Shown here: positions 1 through 8,243 of the stretch, piece by piece
How positions within the stretch are numbered: position 1 is the first letter of the stretch
How the letters are laid out: each line of letters begins with the position of its first letter
Source: Lachnoclostridium sp. UBA933
Lineage (GTDB): Bacteria > Bacillota > Clostridia > Lachnospirales > Lachnospiraceae
Assembly: GCA_002293545.1 (NCBI GenBank)
Contig: DBDL01000031.1
Span: 5,996-20,731, forward strand
Length of the DNA stretch: 14,736 nt
Reading direction: 5' to 3'
Notes under the pieces: model-generated
What the model saw: the letters and a program-made list of their open reading frames with translations, nothing else
Told to the model about the DNA's origin: nothing
Database searches by the model: none
Made by a program: the position numbers and the translations under genes

Positions 1-1781
1 CTCATGATTTCCTGTTCCACGGTCGGGTCCAGCGTTACGACACTGGTAACTTCACTGTTTGAAAAATATTTATTGGAAATGGCACGTTTCAGTGCCTGTC
101 TTGCGTACTCTGTCAATATATCCGGATCCCTTGTAGTCGGTGCATAATCCGCCAGTGTTTCAAAGATGGTAATCAAGTCACGTATCGAAATCCCCTCTTC
201 CAGCAGATTCTGCAATACCTTTTGTATTTCACCGACACCCAGAAGCTTGGGTACAAGTTCACCGACCAAGGTACTGTTTGCCTGCTCCACATTATCAATC
301 AGGTTTTGTACGTCCTGTCTTGTCATTAATTCATGCAAATGAGAGGTTATGATTTCAACCAAATGCGTCGCAATAATCGACGGCGGGTCCACAACCGTAT
401 AGCCGAGTGATTCGGCTCTTTCCCGCTGACTCTCCGTAATCCACAGCGCCGGTAAATGGAACGACGGTTCAAACGTAGGGATTCCGGTGATTTCTTCTTC
501 CACATATCCCGGATTCATCGCCATATAGTGGTCAAATAAAATTTCCCCTTCACTGATTGGGATTCCTTTAATCTTAATGATATATTGGTTGGGATTCAAT
601 TGTATATTATCTCTCAGACGGATCATCGGAACCACACATCCGAGCTCCAATGCAATCTGCCTTCGTATCATGACGACACGGTCCAGCAAATCACCGCCTT
701 GATTTACATCTGCCAGCGGGATAATCCCATAACCAAACTCCAGTTCGATTGAATCTACGGTAAGCAGGGAATTGACATTCTCCGGCCGCCTGATTTCATC
801 CGCCGATTCTTCTTCCTCCGCCACTTCCGCCTCAATGCTGCCCTGCTCCAGATGGTTTGCAATAATCCTCGCAACAATGAGGAACATCACGCCATAGGTG
901 CTGAATATCAGTATACTGCTTTGAAATGCCGTAATTCCCAAACCAAGCAGTGTAATCCCAACGATATTCAATACCTTGGGTACGGAAAACAACTGCCTTG
1001 CCAATACATCTCCGATATCCGCTTCTTTCGAGGACTTTGTAACGAGAATACCGGTTGCCAAAGATATCATGAGTGACGGCATCTGACTGACCAGTCCGTC
1101 ACCAATCGTCAATATCGAATACGTTTCAAGCGCCGTATTGATATCCAATCCGTTCACCATAACACCGATTGCCAAGCCTGCGCCGAAATTCAATACGGTA
1201 ATCAGCAATCCGGCAATGGCATCCCCCTTAACATACTTGGTAGCACCGTCCATCGCACCAAAAAAGGCGGATTCCTGCTGGATCTTTTCTCTCCGCACCT
1301 TTGCTTCATCATCGGTAATCGCACCGGTATTCAAGTCGGCGTCGATTGCCATCTGTTTACCGGGCATCGCATCAAGTGTAAAACGTGCCGTTACTTCGGA
1401 TACACGTTCCGAACCTTTATTAATAACCAAAAACTGGACAATAATCAAAATAATAAACACAATGGTTCCTACAATCAAATTACCGCCGCCGACAAACGAA
1501 CCAAATGTTTGTACAACCTCACCGGCATCGGCGTTTAACAATATATTTCTTGTTGAATTTACATTCAACCCCATTCTGAACAGGGTCGTAATCAGCAATA
1601 ATGTTGGAAAACTCGACATATCCAGCGGTTCTTTTGAAAAAAGTGCATTAAACAATATAATCATTGATACGGCAATATTCAGTGTAAACAATACATCAAG
1701 CAGGAACAGGGGTACAGGAACAAGCAATGCCATAATCGGTACCAGTACAAATGCCCCGACGGCAACATCATTTCTTTTCAA
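1..1781 (-). CDS. flhA: Flagellar export gate protein FlhA (partial, C-terminus beyond window)
   Basis: FlhA forms the nonameric ring of the flagellar type III export apparatus: its N-terminal membrane half conducts export energy and its cytoplasmic half docks chaperone-substrate complexes. Reading leftward from 1781, 593 codons are present of a usual 680-700, so about 100 C-terminal residues lie outside the window. The N-terminal half has several hydrophobic helices, and the FHIPEP signature region is clear (FRMGLNVNSTRNILL, followed by an AG-containing loop). The cytoplasmic part begins after about residue 310 with an acidic linker. The start is a TTG at 1779-1781, preceded by AAGGAG 11 nt upstream with a GAGG closer in; the next in-frame ATG would cut into the first membrane helix. 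The start lies 18 bp after the flhB stop, so the two are co-transcribed. Identity is certain; the TTG start is inferred from the ribosome site and N-terminal fit. Confidence 0.96.
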   Translation of the reverse strand, partial: MKRNDVAVGAFVLVPIMALLVPVPLFLLDVLFTLNIAVSMIILFNALFSKEPLDMSSFPTLLLITTLFRMGLNVNSTRNILLNADAGEVVQTFGSFVGGGNLIVGTIVFIILIIVQFLVINKGSERVSEVTARFTLDAMPGKQMAIDADLNTGAITDDEAKVRREKIQQESAFFGAMDGATKYVKGDAIAGLLITVLNFGAGLAIGVMVNGLDINTALETYSILTIGDGLVSQMPSLMISLATGILVTKSSKEADIGDVLARQLFSVPKVLNIVGITLLGLGITAFQSSILIFSTYGVMFLIVARIIANHLEQGSIEAEVAEEEESADEIRRPENVNSLLTVDSIELEFGYGIIPLADVNQGGDLLDRVVMIRRQIALELGCVVPMIRLRDNIQLNPNQYIIKIKGIPISEGEILFDHYMAMNPGYVEEEITGIPTFEPSFHLPALWITESQRERAESLGYTVVDPPSIIATHLVEIITSHLHELMTRQDVQNLIDNVEQANSTLVGELVPKLLGVGEIQKVLQNLLEEGISIRDLITIFETLADYAPTTRDPDILTEYARQALKRAISNKYFSNSEVTSVVTLDPTVEQEIM

Positions 1782-1799
1782 TGTTCCTCACACTCCTTT

Positions 1800-2915
1800 C
1801 TATAAACGCCCCTTCAGCCCATAAACATATGCTAAGATTTCCGCTACTGTCTGATATAACTCCGGCGGTATCTGCTCACCAATCTCCACATTATGGTAAA
1901 GCATACGTGCAACCGGTTTATTCTCAACAATTTCTATCCTGGTTTCTTTGGCAATATCCCTTATCCTTTGTGCCAGATAATCCGCACCCTTGGCAATGAC
2001 AACCGGTGCCTCATTCTCTTTTTTATCATATTTTACCGCTACGGCTAAATGTGTTGGGTTGGTAATAACCACATCCGCTTCCGGCAGCCTCTGCATCATC
2101 CGCCTTCGGGATGCCTCCTGCATTTTTCTTCTGATCTGACCTTTGATTTCCGGATTCCCTTCGGTCTGCTTATACTCATCCTTTACTTCCTGTTTGGTCA
2201 TTTTCATATCTTGTTTAAACTTGCGTTTCTGATAGATATAATCCGCAAGTGCAAGGACAAAAAATACAAGGCTGATCCGGACTGCCAAATCCAGAACCGT
2301 TGAAACGATTAAGGATACCGCAGGGGCAAACTCTAACTCATATATATTTGTAATCAGTCCCCATTCATCGTTTAAGGCATCGTAGACTACATAAAACAAT
2401 ACGCCCAACTTGGCAATGGTTTTGACTAAATCAAATATCTTATCTTTTGAAAACAGCTTCTTCGCCCCATTAATCGGATTCATTGACGATAATTTGGGTT
2501 TCAGGGGCTTTCCGGTCAGTTTCCACTTCACTTGAACCAGGTTTACAATAATGGCGCCTACTAACCCAAAAGCCAAAATCGGGAGGCTTATCAACAGTAT
2601 CTTTTGAAAAAAATATCCCAGTACCGATACGGAAATACTCAGCGTAAACTCTTCTTTTGCCAGCTCCGGTATTTTATCTGTCGAAAACTTAAAGATTTCT
2701 TTAAAGGACTCATACATATAGCCGCCTAAAAACTGTATCGAGAAAAATAAAACCAACAGCATGATCGCCGTATTCAAGTCCTGACTCTTTGCAACCTGAC
2801 CTTCTTCCCTGGCCTTTCCTAATTTTTTACTTGTGGGTTCCTCTGTTTTCTCTCCGCTTTCGCTATTTGCAAAAAACTGTAGATTATATCTTATATATAT
2901 CCTGTTGTTATCCAT
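1800..2915 (-). CDS. flhB: Flagellar export switch protein FlhB
   Basis: FlhB is the export-gate protein that switches substrate specificity from rod/hook to filament proteins after autocleavage. The 371 residues start with a short tail and the conserved YNLQFFA followed by a GEKTEEPTSKK-type segment, as in Bacillus FlhB. Four hydrophobic segments lie at about 48-68, 95-128, 165-185 and 198-225. The cytoplasmic domain carries the autocleavage motif NPTH at residues 286-289 within VVITNPTHLAVAVKYD. Length and order are standard for the family, and all catalytic features are intact. The ATG at 2915 has only a weak ribosome site (GAGCGG), perhaps relying on translation coupled to fliR, whose stop is 24 bp upstream. 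Confidence 0.97.
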   Translation of the reverse strand: MDNNRIYIRYNLQFFANSESGEKTEEPTSKKLGKAREEGQVAKSQDLNTAIMLLVLFFSIQFLGGYMYESFKEIFKFSTDKIPELAKEEFTLSISVSVLGYFFQKILLISLPILAFGLVGAIIVNLVQVKWKLTGKPLKPKLSSMNPINGAKKLFSKDKIFDLVKTIAKLGVLFYVVYDALNDEWGLITNIYELEFAPAVSLIVSTVLDLAVRISLVFFVLALADYIYQKRKFKQDMKMTKQEVKDEYKQTEGNPEIKGQIRRKMQEASRRRMMQRLPEADVVITNPTHLAVAVKYDKKENEAPVVIAKGADYLAQRIRDIAKETRIEIVENKPVARMLYHNVEIGEQIPPELYQTVAEILAYVYGLKGRL

Positions 2916-2939
2916 TACCGCTCACACTTTCATATCATT

Positions 2940-3713
2940 CTATTTCGGTGTAAAGGCATCCATTAACTGATTCGTTACCGTCCGCATTTGATCGTATATG
3001 AAATTTGTAACACCCGGCAGCGTTTCAACGATGATAAACAAAACAATGATACCAACCATTACTTTTAACTGCATTCCAACCACAAACATGTTCATCTGCG
3101 GAGCCGCTCTTGCCAAAACACCCAACACAATATTTATTATAAGCATACATCCGAAAATCGGCAGTAATATGCGAAATGCAATCATAAAATAATTCGGAAG
3201 AAACTCTACCATGACATCGGTAATGCTTTTTGAAAAAACGGCTTCTCCTATATTGAAATGCTGGAATGAATCAACCACCGCCTGAATTACAAAATAGTGC
3301 ATATGGCTTACCATCATCAGCAGCATGACCGCATATAAATACAAGGTTCCCGAAATCGTTCCCTGAATTCTCGTCTGAGGGTCAAATATATTGGACATCG
3401 ACAAGCCCATGTCCATATCCATCAATTGTCCGGAGAAATTCAAAATATATAAACAAATATTGGACATGAATCCCATTGCAATCCCGACACATGCTTCTTC
3501 AATCATCAATGCCGAAAAACCGATTAATCCCGTATATTCTAGTGTAACCGGTTCTACCATATTGATTACAATAATGGAAAGTACCAAGGCAATCGCCAAC
3601 TTAACGCGGACAGGGATACTGGCATAACTTAAAAACGGTGCTGCCATTACAAAAGATGACAAACGAACCACTACTAATAAAATAAATTCAAAATGTTTAA
3701 TGGTAAAGGTCAT
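2940..3713 (-). CDS. fliR: Flagellar export gate protein FliR
   Basis: FliR is a polytopic membrane protein that co-assembles with FliP and FliQ into the helical export-gate channel at the centre of the basal body. The protein is 257 residues and almost entirely hydrophobic, with about six membrane segments and the conserved N-terminal pattern (FILLVVVRLSSFVMAAPFLS). A longer frame runs upstream to 3749, but the ATG at 3711-3713 is preferred. It has AGGTGA 4-5 nt upstream, begins just after the fliQ stop with 8 bp between, and gives the usual family length; the longer form would overlap fliQ. The tail includes a GVTNFIYDQM segment. Confidence 0.95.
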   Translation of the reverse strand: MTFTIKHFEFILLVVVRLSSFVMAAPFLSYASIPVRVKLAIALVLSIIVINMVEPVTLEYTGLIGFSALMIEEACVGIAMGFMSNICLYILNFSGQLMDMDMGLSMSNIFDPQTRIQGTISGTLYLYAVMLLMMVSHMHYFVIQAVVDSFQHFNIGEAVFSKSITDVMVEFLPNYFMIAFRILLPIFGCMLIINIVLGVLARAAPQMNMFVVGMQLKVMVGIIVLFIIVETLPGVTNFIYDQMRTVTNQLMDAFTPK

Positions 3714-3721
3714 AAAATCAC

Positions 3722-3988
3722 CTATATATAATCTATCAGATTTTTGCAAATCGTTGTAAGAAATTCAACCATACTGCCCATAATCCATGAACCAAATAAC
3801 ATCATGATTAAAAAAATAGCCAACAGTTTCGGGACAAAAGTCAAAGTCTGTTCTTGAATGGATGTGACGGTTTGAAACACACTGATAATCAAACCAACAA
3901 CCAAAGACACCAATAAAAGCGGTGCCGACACTTTTATGATAAGCCAAATCGCTTCCCTGACAATATCAAGAGCAGTTAATTCATCCAT
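3722..3988 (-). CDS. fliQ: Flagellar export gate protein FliQ
   Basis: FliQ is a small two-helix membrane protein of the FliP5-FliQ4-FliR1 export gate. The 88 residues match the family length (86-90). The first hydrophobic helix contains PLLLVSLVVGLIISVFQ; then comes the signature QEQTLTFVPKLLA, then the second helix. An ATG 12 bp further upstream (4000) is in frame, but AGGA abuts it directly. The ATG at 3986-3988 has GAGGGA about 5 nt upstream and gives MDELTALDIVREA, which is the better start. It ends 8 bp before fliR. It is separated from fliP by an unusually long 100-bp gap. Confidence 0.95.
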   Translation of the reverse strand: MDELTALDIVREAIWLIIKVSAPLLLVSLVVGLIISVFQTVTSIQEQTLTFVPKLLAIFLIMMLFGSWIMGSMVEFLTTICKNLIDYI

Positions 3989-4088
3989 ATGTTCCCTCAT
4001 TCCTGTTTATATTTTTTGTACAGATAGTAAATCGTTGTGCGTATGCACAAGCTTGCCGTGTCAAACGGTTCCTGTTTCGACTGCTTCC
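3989..4088 (-). other. fliP-fliQ intercistronic region with two short hairpins
   Basis: This 100-bp gap lies inside an otherwise tightly packed run of export-gate genes. In the transcribed (minus) sense it contains CCGT-TTGAC-ACGG and then a perfect 6-bp stem, TTGTGC-ATAC-GCACAA (4035-4050). There is no U-run, so it is not an intrinsic terminator. No coding frame of note was seen. It could be an RNA-processing or stability element setting the FliP:FliQ ratio; that role is inference. Confidence 0.4.
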
Positions 4089-4907
4089 CTATTTGAACGT
4101 TTCTATTACCGATCCGATGATCAGATTCCACCCGTCCGCCAAAATAAATAATAATATCTTAAACGGCATAGAAATTGTTGTAGGCGGCAGCATCATCATA
4201 CCCATTGACATTAATGTTGACGCAATCACCATATCCAAAACGATAAAAGGAAGATATATCAAAAAACCAATAATAAACGCAATTCGCAGCTCGCTGATCA
4301 TAAATGCGGGAATCAGTACGGAAGTCGGAATATCTGTTTCGTTCTCAATCACCGTTTCATTTCCTGAAATACGCATAAACAAATCCACATCCTTGCGGTC
4401 TGCCTGCTTCAGCATAAACTCCCGTATCGGCGCTAATCCCGTTTCGATTGCTTTTTCCTGTGTGATTTCGCCGTTCTGAAACGGCTGGACTGCCTCCGTA
4501 TTGACCTTTGCGATTACCGGTGACATGATAAAAAAAGTTAAAAACAATGCCAAACCAACCAATACCTGATTCGGGGGCGTCGTCTGTGTTCCTAATGCGG
4601 AACGTACAAAATGAAGTACAACGATAATTCTCGTAAAAGAAGTCACCATAATGAGAAGCGACGGAGCAAGAGATAACACAGTTAAAACAAGCATCATCTG
4701 CAAACTGGCTGATAAGCTTGTGTCGCCCTGTGTAGAATTAATATTCAGCCGAAAATCTCCCGGTGCTTCCGCTTCCGTACTTCCGCCGATCTCATCCGCA
4801 GGGGCAGCGGATATTAACGTACTACAAAAAAAGGTTACCATACACAGTACCGCTAACAAACATATTACCCCAGCGATCTTTAATAACAATGTCCTGCGTG
4901 TTCTCAT
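4089..4907 (-). CDS. fliP: Flagellar export gate protein FliP
   Basis: FliP is the pentameric core of the flagellar export channel. The 272 residues carry an N-terminal signal-like hydrophobic segment (about 7-34), as many FliP proteins do, then an acidic periplasmic linker. After this come the conserved helices with SLAPSLLIMVTSFTRIIVVL, the NTEAVQPF periplasmic region, AFMISELRIAFIIGF, and the C-terminal MGMMMLPPTTISMPFK...DGW block. The ATG at 4905-4907 with AAGG 9 nt upstream is preferred; a TTG 9 bp further upstream also opens the frame but overlaps that ribosome site. It follows fliO by 42 bp. Confidence 0.96.
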   Translation of the reverse strand: MRTRRTLLLKIAGVICLLAVLCMVTFFCSTLISAAPADEIGGSTEAEAPGDFRLNINSTQGDTSLSASLQMMLVLTVLSLAPSLLIMVTSFTRIIVVLHFVRSALGTQTTPPNQVLVGLALFLTFFIMSPVIAKVNTEAVQPFQNGEITQEKAIETGLAPIREFMLKQADRKDVDLFMRISGNETVIENETDIPTSVLIPAFMISELRIAFIIGFLIYLPFIVLDMVIASTLMSMGMMMLPPTTISMPFKILLFILADGWNLIIGSVIETFK

Positions 4908-4949
4908 GAATACCAACCTTTTCTGTTTTGTATTATTCCCAAAGAGTTT

Positions 4950-5363
4950 TTATTTCTTTCTCCGCGTCTTTGACGCTGTCTTTGACGCTATTTTTGATGT
5001 CAGCTTCTCAAATAATTCTTTAAACGCAACCGGCTGTTCTGCCTCCGTTTCCTCAATAGAAAGCTGATCTTCGGAAAGCTCTGTCAGAAAATGAATACTA
5101 TCTTTTGAAACACTGATTGCATAAAATTTATTCCCTAACTTGATAATTTGTATATACTTATTTGGTGCAATCTTAAACGTTTCAAATACTTTAATATTTT
5201 TCGACTGCGTTTGCACCATACCTGACTTCCCAATAAAGCGAGTAGTAAAGTATGTAGCCACTAAAACAAAGACAAATATAATAATTATCAAAAGCAACTG
5301 CAGTAGATTTCTTACAAACCCTGATGCATTCGATGCTTCCATTATTACAGAAATGATTGTCAT
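4950..5363 (-). CDS. fliO: Flagellar biosynthesis protein FliO
   Basis: FliO is a bitopic membrane protein that helps assemble the FliP ring. The 137 residues have a short N-terminus, one membrane helix at about 19-40 rich in L and I, and a cytoplasmic part with the family pattern of alternating strands (IKVFETFKIAPNKYIQIIKLGNKFYAISV). The C-terminus is strongly basic and contains a small in-frame repeat (SKIASKTASKT). The start ATG directly follows the cheY stop (TAAATG), implying translational coupling; AAGG lies 11 nt upstream, inside cheY. A second ATG at codon 8 lacks a ribosome site. FliO is poorly conserved, so the call rests on topology plus its position directly before fliP. Confidence 0.88.
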   Translation of the reverse strand: MTIISVIMEASNASGFVRNLLQLLLIIIIFVFVLVATYFTTRFIGKSGMVQTQSKNIKVFETFKIAPNKYIQIIKLGNKFYAISVSKDSIHFLTELSEDQLSIEETEAEQPVAFKELFEKLTSKIASKTASKTRRKK

Positions 5364-5726
5364 TTAGCCGATTACCTTTTTAACAGCTTCCAAAACACGT
5401 TCCGGCTGAAAGGGTTTTACGATAAAATCTTTTGCTCCCGATTGAATCGACTCAATAACCATTGCCTGCTGACCCATAGCAGAACACATAATGATATTGG
5501 CTGCTGCATCGCCTTCTTTAATTTTTTTCAATGCCTGTATTCCATCCATCTCCGGCATAGTAATATCCATTAACACCAAATCGGGCTTCAGCTCAATAAA
5601 CTTTTCAACCGCCTTTGCCCCATTTTCTGCTTCTCCGGCGACGGTATATCCGTTTTTTGTTAGAATATCTTTGATCATCACCCTCATAAAAGCTGCATCG
5701 TCGCATATTAAAACACTCTTTGCCAT
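5364..5726 (-). CDS. cheY: Chemotaxis response regulator CheY
   Basis: This is a stand-alone receiver domain of 120 residues with no output domain. Phosphorylated CheY binds the motor switch to change rotation. Key residues are all visible: the acidic pair D9-D10, the phosphoacceptor D54 within LVLMDITMPEMDG, the switch S82 (CSAMG), and K104 (VKPF). The ATG has an excellent AAGGAG 8-9 nt upstream. It lies between fliY (27 bp) and fliO (0 bp), the usual place for the motor CheY in Firmicutes flagellar operons. This supports signalling to FliM and FliY rather than a transcriptional role. Confidence 0.95.
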   Translation of the reverse strand: MAKSVLICDDAAFMRVMIKDILTKNGYTVAGEAENGAKAVEKFIELKPDLVLMDITMPEMDGIQALKKIKEGDAAANIIMCSAMGQQAMVIESIQSGAKDFIVKPFQPERVLEAVKKVIG

Positions 5727-5753
5727 TTTGTTCTCTCCTTCTGCTTTCTACAT

Positions 5754-6947
5754 TCAATCTTTAATTATTTCCGTAACCCGTATACCAAAATTCTCTTCAA
5801 TTACTACTACTTCACCTTTTGCCACAAATTTACCGTTCACCAAAACATCAATCGGCTCTCCGGCAAGCTTATTTAACTCAATAATTGTTCCCGGTGAAAA
5901 ATCCAATATATCATGAATGGACTTGCTGGTTCGTCCCAGCTCAACTGTAACCTCAAGAGGTACATCCATAATTAAATCAATATTTTCCGGTGCAATTCCC
6001 GTCAAATTCATATTCGGTGCAAAATTCTGGAATTGTGCCGCTTGTATATTCAAATCTTTCGGCGGCTGAGTCATATTATACATCGGTGCATTCGCCCCCC
6101 CCATCATCGGCTGCTGCATTCCCTGATCCATTGGCTCCTGCGGTGGCGACATTGCTGTCTGTGCCTGCTCAGGCGGCGGAACCGCAGCCTGTTCCTGCTG
6201 CTGTACCGGCTCGGGTGACGCCGGTTCCTCCGAAACTCCACCTATCATATCGGAAAACCGCTGATAAACCAGCTTGGCAAAATCAACCGGATACAACTGC
6301 ATTATCTTACTGTCTACTAAATCTCCGATTTCCATACGGAATGCTGCCTGAACAAATGTCTGACCTGCCATATCTTTTAATTCTTCTTCTACCGCACCTG
6401 TAAAATCTATCAAGTCAGCAACCGGAGGACTGATATCTACTTTTTCATTTATCATTGAGGACATTGATGTGGATGCCGACCCCATCATCTGGTTCATCGC
6501 CTCACAGATTGCGCTTAAATGCAAATCGGTGATTTCCTGGTCGGTAGCCGTTCCGTCACCGCCCATCATTAAATCGGTAATTACTTTTACATCATGCTCC
6601 TTTAGTATTAAAATATTTTTTCCTTTTAGACCGGCTTGATACGAAATATAAATAAATACGCATGGTGCGTCATATTGTTCCGACAAGTTATCTAAATTTA
6701 CAAAGGATATTTCAGGGGTAGTAATGGTAACACGGTCATTCACCAATATTGATAGTGTCGTCGCCGCTGTTCCCATACTTATATTGGATATTTCGCCTAA
6801 TGCATCGCATTCCGCATCCGACAACGGTGCTTCCTCATCTGCTGTCGCAGATACAGCCGGGGGGTCAGCAGGTGTACTTTCTTCTGTTGTCTCACCCATG
6901 TTTCCAAGCAACGCATTGATCTCTTCTTGGGACAACATTCCATCCAT
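5754..6947 (-). CDS. fliY: Flagellar motor switch phosphatase FliY (CheC-FliN fusion)
   Basis: FliY is the Gram-positive FliN equivalent: a C-ring protein that also dephosphorylates CheY-P. The 397 residues begin with a FliM-like CheY-P binding motif (SQEEINALLGNM, 6-17). Two complete CheC-type active sites follow: D48-E52-N55-P78 and S145-E149-N152-P175, each with the exact N-x22-P spacing. Residues about 240-315 are a linker rich in P, Q and M. The C-terminal SpoA/FliN domain (about 322-397) is intact (IDLIMDVPLEVTVELGRT). The start overlaps functionally with fliM: the GAGGAG ending fliM serves as ribosome site, leaving 7 bp between stop and start. Both active sites look functional, so phosphatase activity is expected. 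Confidence 0.96.
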   Translation of the reverse strand: MDGMLSQEEINALLGNMGETTEESTPADPPAVSATADEEAPLSDAECDALGEISNISMGTAATTLSILVNDRVTITTPEISFVNLDNLSEQYDAPCVFIYISYQAGLKGKNILILKEHDVKVITDLMMGGDGTATDQEITDLHLSAICEAMNQMMGSASTSMSSMINEKVDISPPVADLIDFTGAVEEELKDMAGQTFVQAAFRMEIGDLVDSKIMQLYPVDFAKLVYQRFSDMIGGVSEEPASPEPVQQQEQAAVPPPEQAQTAMSPPQEPMDQGMQQPMMGGANAPMYNMTQPPKDLNIQAAQFQNFAPNMNLTGIAPENIDLIMDVPLEVTVELGRTSKSIHDILDFSPGTIIELNKLAGEPIDVLVNGKFVAKGEVVVIEENFGIRVTEIIKD

Positions 6948-6954
6948 AAGATAC

Positions 6955-7932
6955 TTACTCCTCTCTGTACACTTTTTTTATCTTTACTGCATTGTAATCC
7001 TGATATGAACCGGAAAGTGCGGAAAATTTTTTCAGATTGCCGACAAAAACATCCAAGTCCTCCTCAACTCTCGTATCCAGCTTTATAATATCTCCCGGTT
7101 GCAAATACATAAAATCATTAACGGATATAACGCTTCTTCCTAAGATTGCCCGAATCGGTATCTTAGCTTTTGCAATAGACTGTTCCATAATCTCATGGTA
7201 CATACTATCATCTTTTACCTGTATTGTCGAGTACCAATATTTCGTATTCAGCTTTTCAATCACCGGTTCTACAACTGTGTAGGGGATACATACATTCATC
7301 AATCCTTCTACGTTACCGATTTTAATATTCATCGTTACAATCGACGTCATCTCGGACGGCGAAACAAACTGTGCAAACTGTGAATTCGTTTCGATTCTTT
7401 CTAACGTCGGAGAAACCACCTGAACACTCTGCCAAGGTTCAATCAGTAGATTGGTACAGGTGACCATAATTCTTTCTAAAATAATTAATTCAATTTCCGT
7501 AAACTCTCTCTGCTTCTCCAGAGGATATCCTCCTCCTCCAAGCATACGATCTACAATCGCAAATCCAAGGCTGCTGGATAATTCCAAAATCACATTTCCC
7601 TCCAAGGGATGAAAATTAATCAATCCGAGTAATACCGGATTTGACATGGAATTGGAAAATTCCTGATACGTCACCGCTTCGGAGTGCATCACTTCCACCT
7701 GGACATTTTTTCGCAGATATACCGGAAAATGAGTAGAAAGCAATCTTGCATAATGTTCAAATATAAACACCAAAGTCCGTAAATGTTCTTTTGAGAACTT
7801 AGAAGGACGTGCAAAATCATAGTCTTTTACGGTTACGGACGCTGCTTCCGGTTCTTCGTCGGGATCAAACTCACCGCTGCTTAAGGCGGAAAGCAAATTG
7901 TCTATTTCGCCCTGGGATAAAACATCCCCCAT
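6955..7932 (-). CDS. fliM: Flagellar motor switch protein FliM
   Basis: FliM forms the middle of the C-ring, binds CheY-P through its N-terminus and contacts FliG. The 325 residues show the CheY-binding helix EIDNLLSAL (9-17), a short acidic linker, the CheC-like middle domain with the FliG-contacting GGGG motif (132-135, MLGGGGYP), and a C-terminal SpoA domain (about 250-320) with LQPGDIIKLD. Length matches the family. The ATG at 7930-7932 has GAGGTGA 5-7 nt upstream. A likely sigma-A promoter at 8002-8029 would give it a separate transcript start after the long fliL-fliM gap. Confidence 0.97.
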   Translation of the reverse strand: MGDVLSQGEIDNLLSALSSGEFDPDEEPEAASVTVKDYDFARPSKFSKEHLRTLVFIFEHYARLLSTHFPVYLRKNVQVEVMHSEAVTYQEFSNSMSNPVLLGLINFHPLEGNVILELSSSLGFAIVDRMLGGGGYPLEKQREFTEIELIILERIMVTCTNLLIEPWQSVQVVSPTLERIETNSQFAQFVSPSEMTSIVTMNIKIGNVEGLMNVCIPYTVVEPVIEKLNTKYWYSTIQVKDDSMYHEIMEQSIAKAKIPIRAILGRSVISVNDFMYLQPGDIIKLDTRVEEDLDVFVGNLKKFSALSGSYQDYNAVKIKKVYREE

Positions 7933-8001
7933 ATAGTCTCACCTCACATCTTACGCATTATTCTTAAAAACGATTCTCATATTATTTTACCGCTGTTTCA
8001 T

Positions 8002-8029
8002 ATTATAACATACCTATAAATATTGATAA
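8002..8029 (-). promoter_or_regulatory. Putative sigma-A promoter for fliM and downstream genes
   Basis: On the minus strand a -35-like TTATCA (8024-8029) and a perfect -10 TATAAT (8002-8007, within TGTTATAAT) are 16 bp apart. The predicted start is near 7995, about 60 nt upstream of the fliM ATG. The -35 is only partial (4 of 6). It would allow C-ring and export genes to be expressed independently of the stator genes. Confidence 0.5.
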
Positions 8030-8084
8030 AGCTTTTTTTATAAATCAAGGACAAAACTATCACTATAAAAGGGATTCTTTCGGC

Positions 8085-8243
8085 AATTATTGTGTGATAG
8101 CGTTTCCCACCGGCTAACCCCTGTAATTACTGTACAATAGCACTTTCTGCAAGCCAACCCTTGCAATTACTGTGCAACAGCGTTTTCTGCAAGCCAACCC
8201 CTGCAACTATTGTGCAATAAAGCTTTCCAAGTTAACCCCTATG
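8085..8243 (-). repeat. Degenerate 40-bp tandem repeats derived from the 3' end of fliL
   Basis: Four adjacent units are visible: 8085-8124, 8125-8164, 8165-8204, and 8205-8243. The last (about 39 bp, with a small internal gap) is the coding end of fliL including its stop. Units two and three differ at about 5 of 40 bases; the outer ones are more diverged. In transcript order the genuine fliL end comes first and the three copies follow as untranslated sequence. Unit two contains a perfect 6-bp stem, TGCAAG-CCAACC-CTTGCA; unit three keeps it in RNA through a G-U pair. The unit length is not a multiple of three, so a coding role for the copies is unlikely. Confidence 0.8.

Noticed and set aside
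1138..1824. 228-codon open frame on the plus strand over flhA
   Set aside because: It lies opposite a certain flhA reading frame and its product has no recognisable domain or ribosome site; it is a shadow frame.
3714..3749. Longer FliR start (12 extra residues)
   Set aside because: It would overlap the end of fliQ, lacks a ribosome site and exceeds the family N-terminus; the ATG at 3713 has AGGTGA at the right distance.
4056..4070. TTGACA-like box between fliP and fliQ as a promoter
   Set aside because: No acceptable -10 lies 15-19 bp downstream on the minus strand.
8085..8204. CRISPR-like array
   Set aside because: The 40-bp units abut directly with no unique spacers, and they match the adjacent fliL end.
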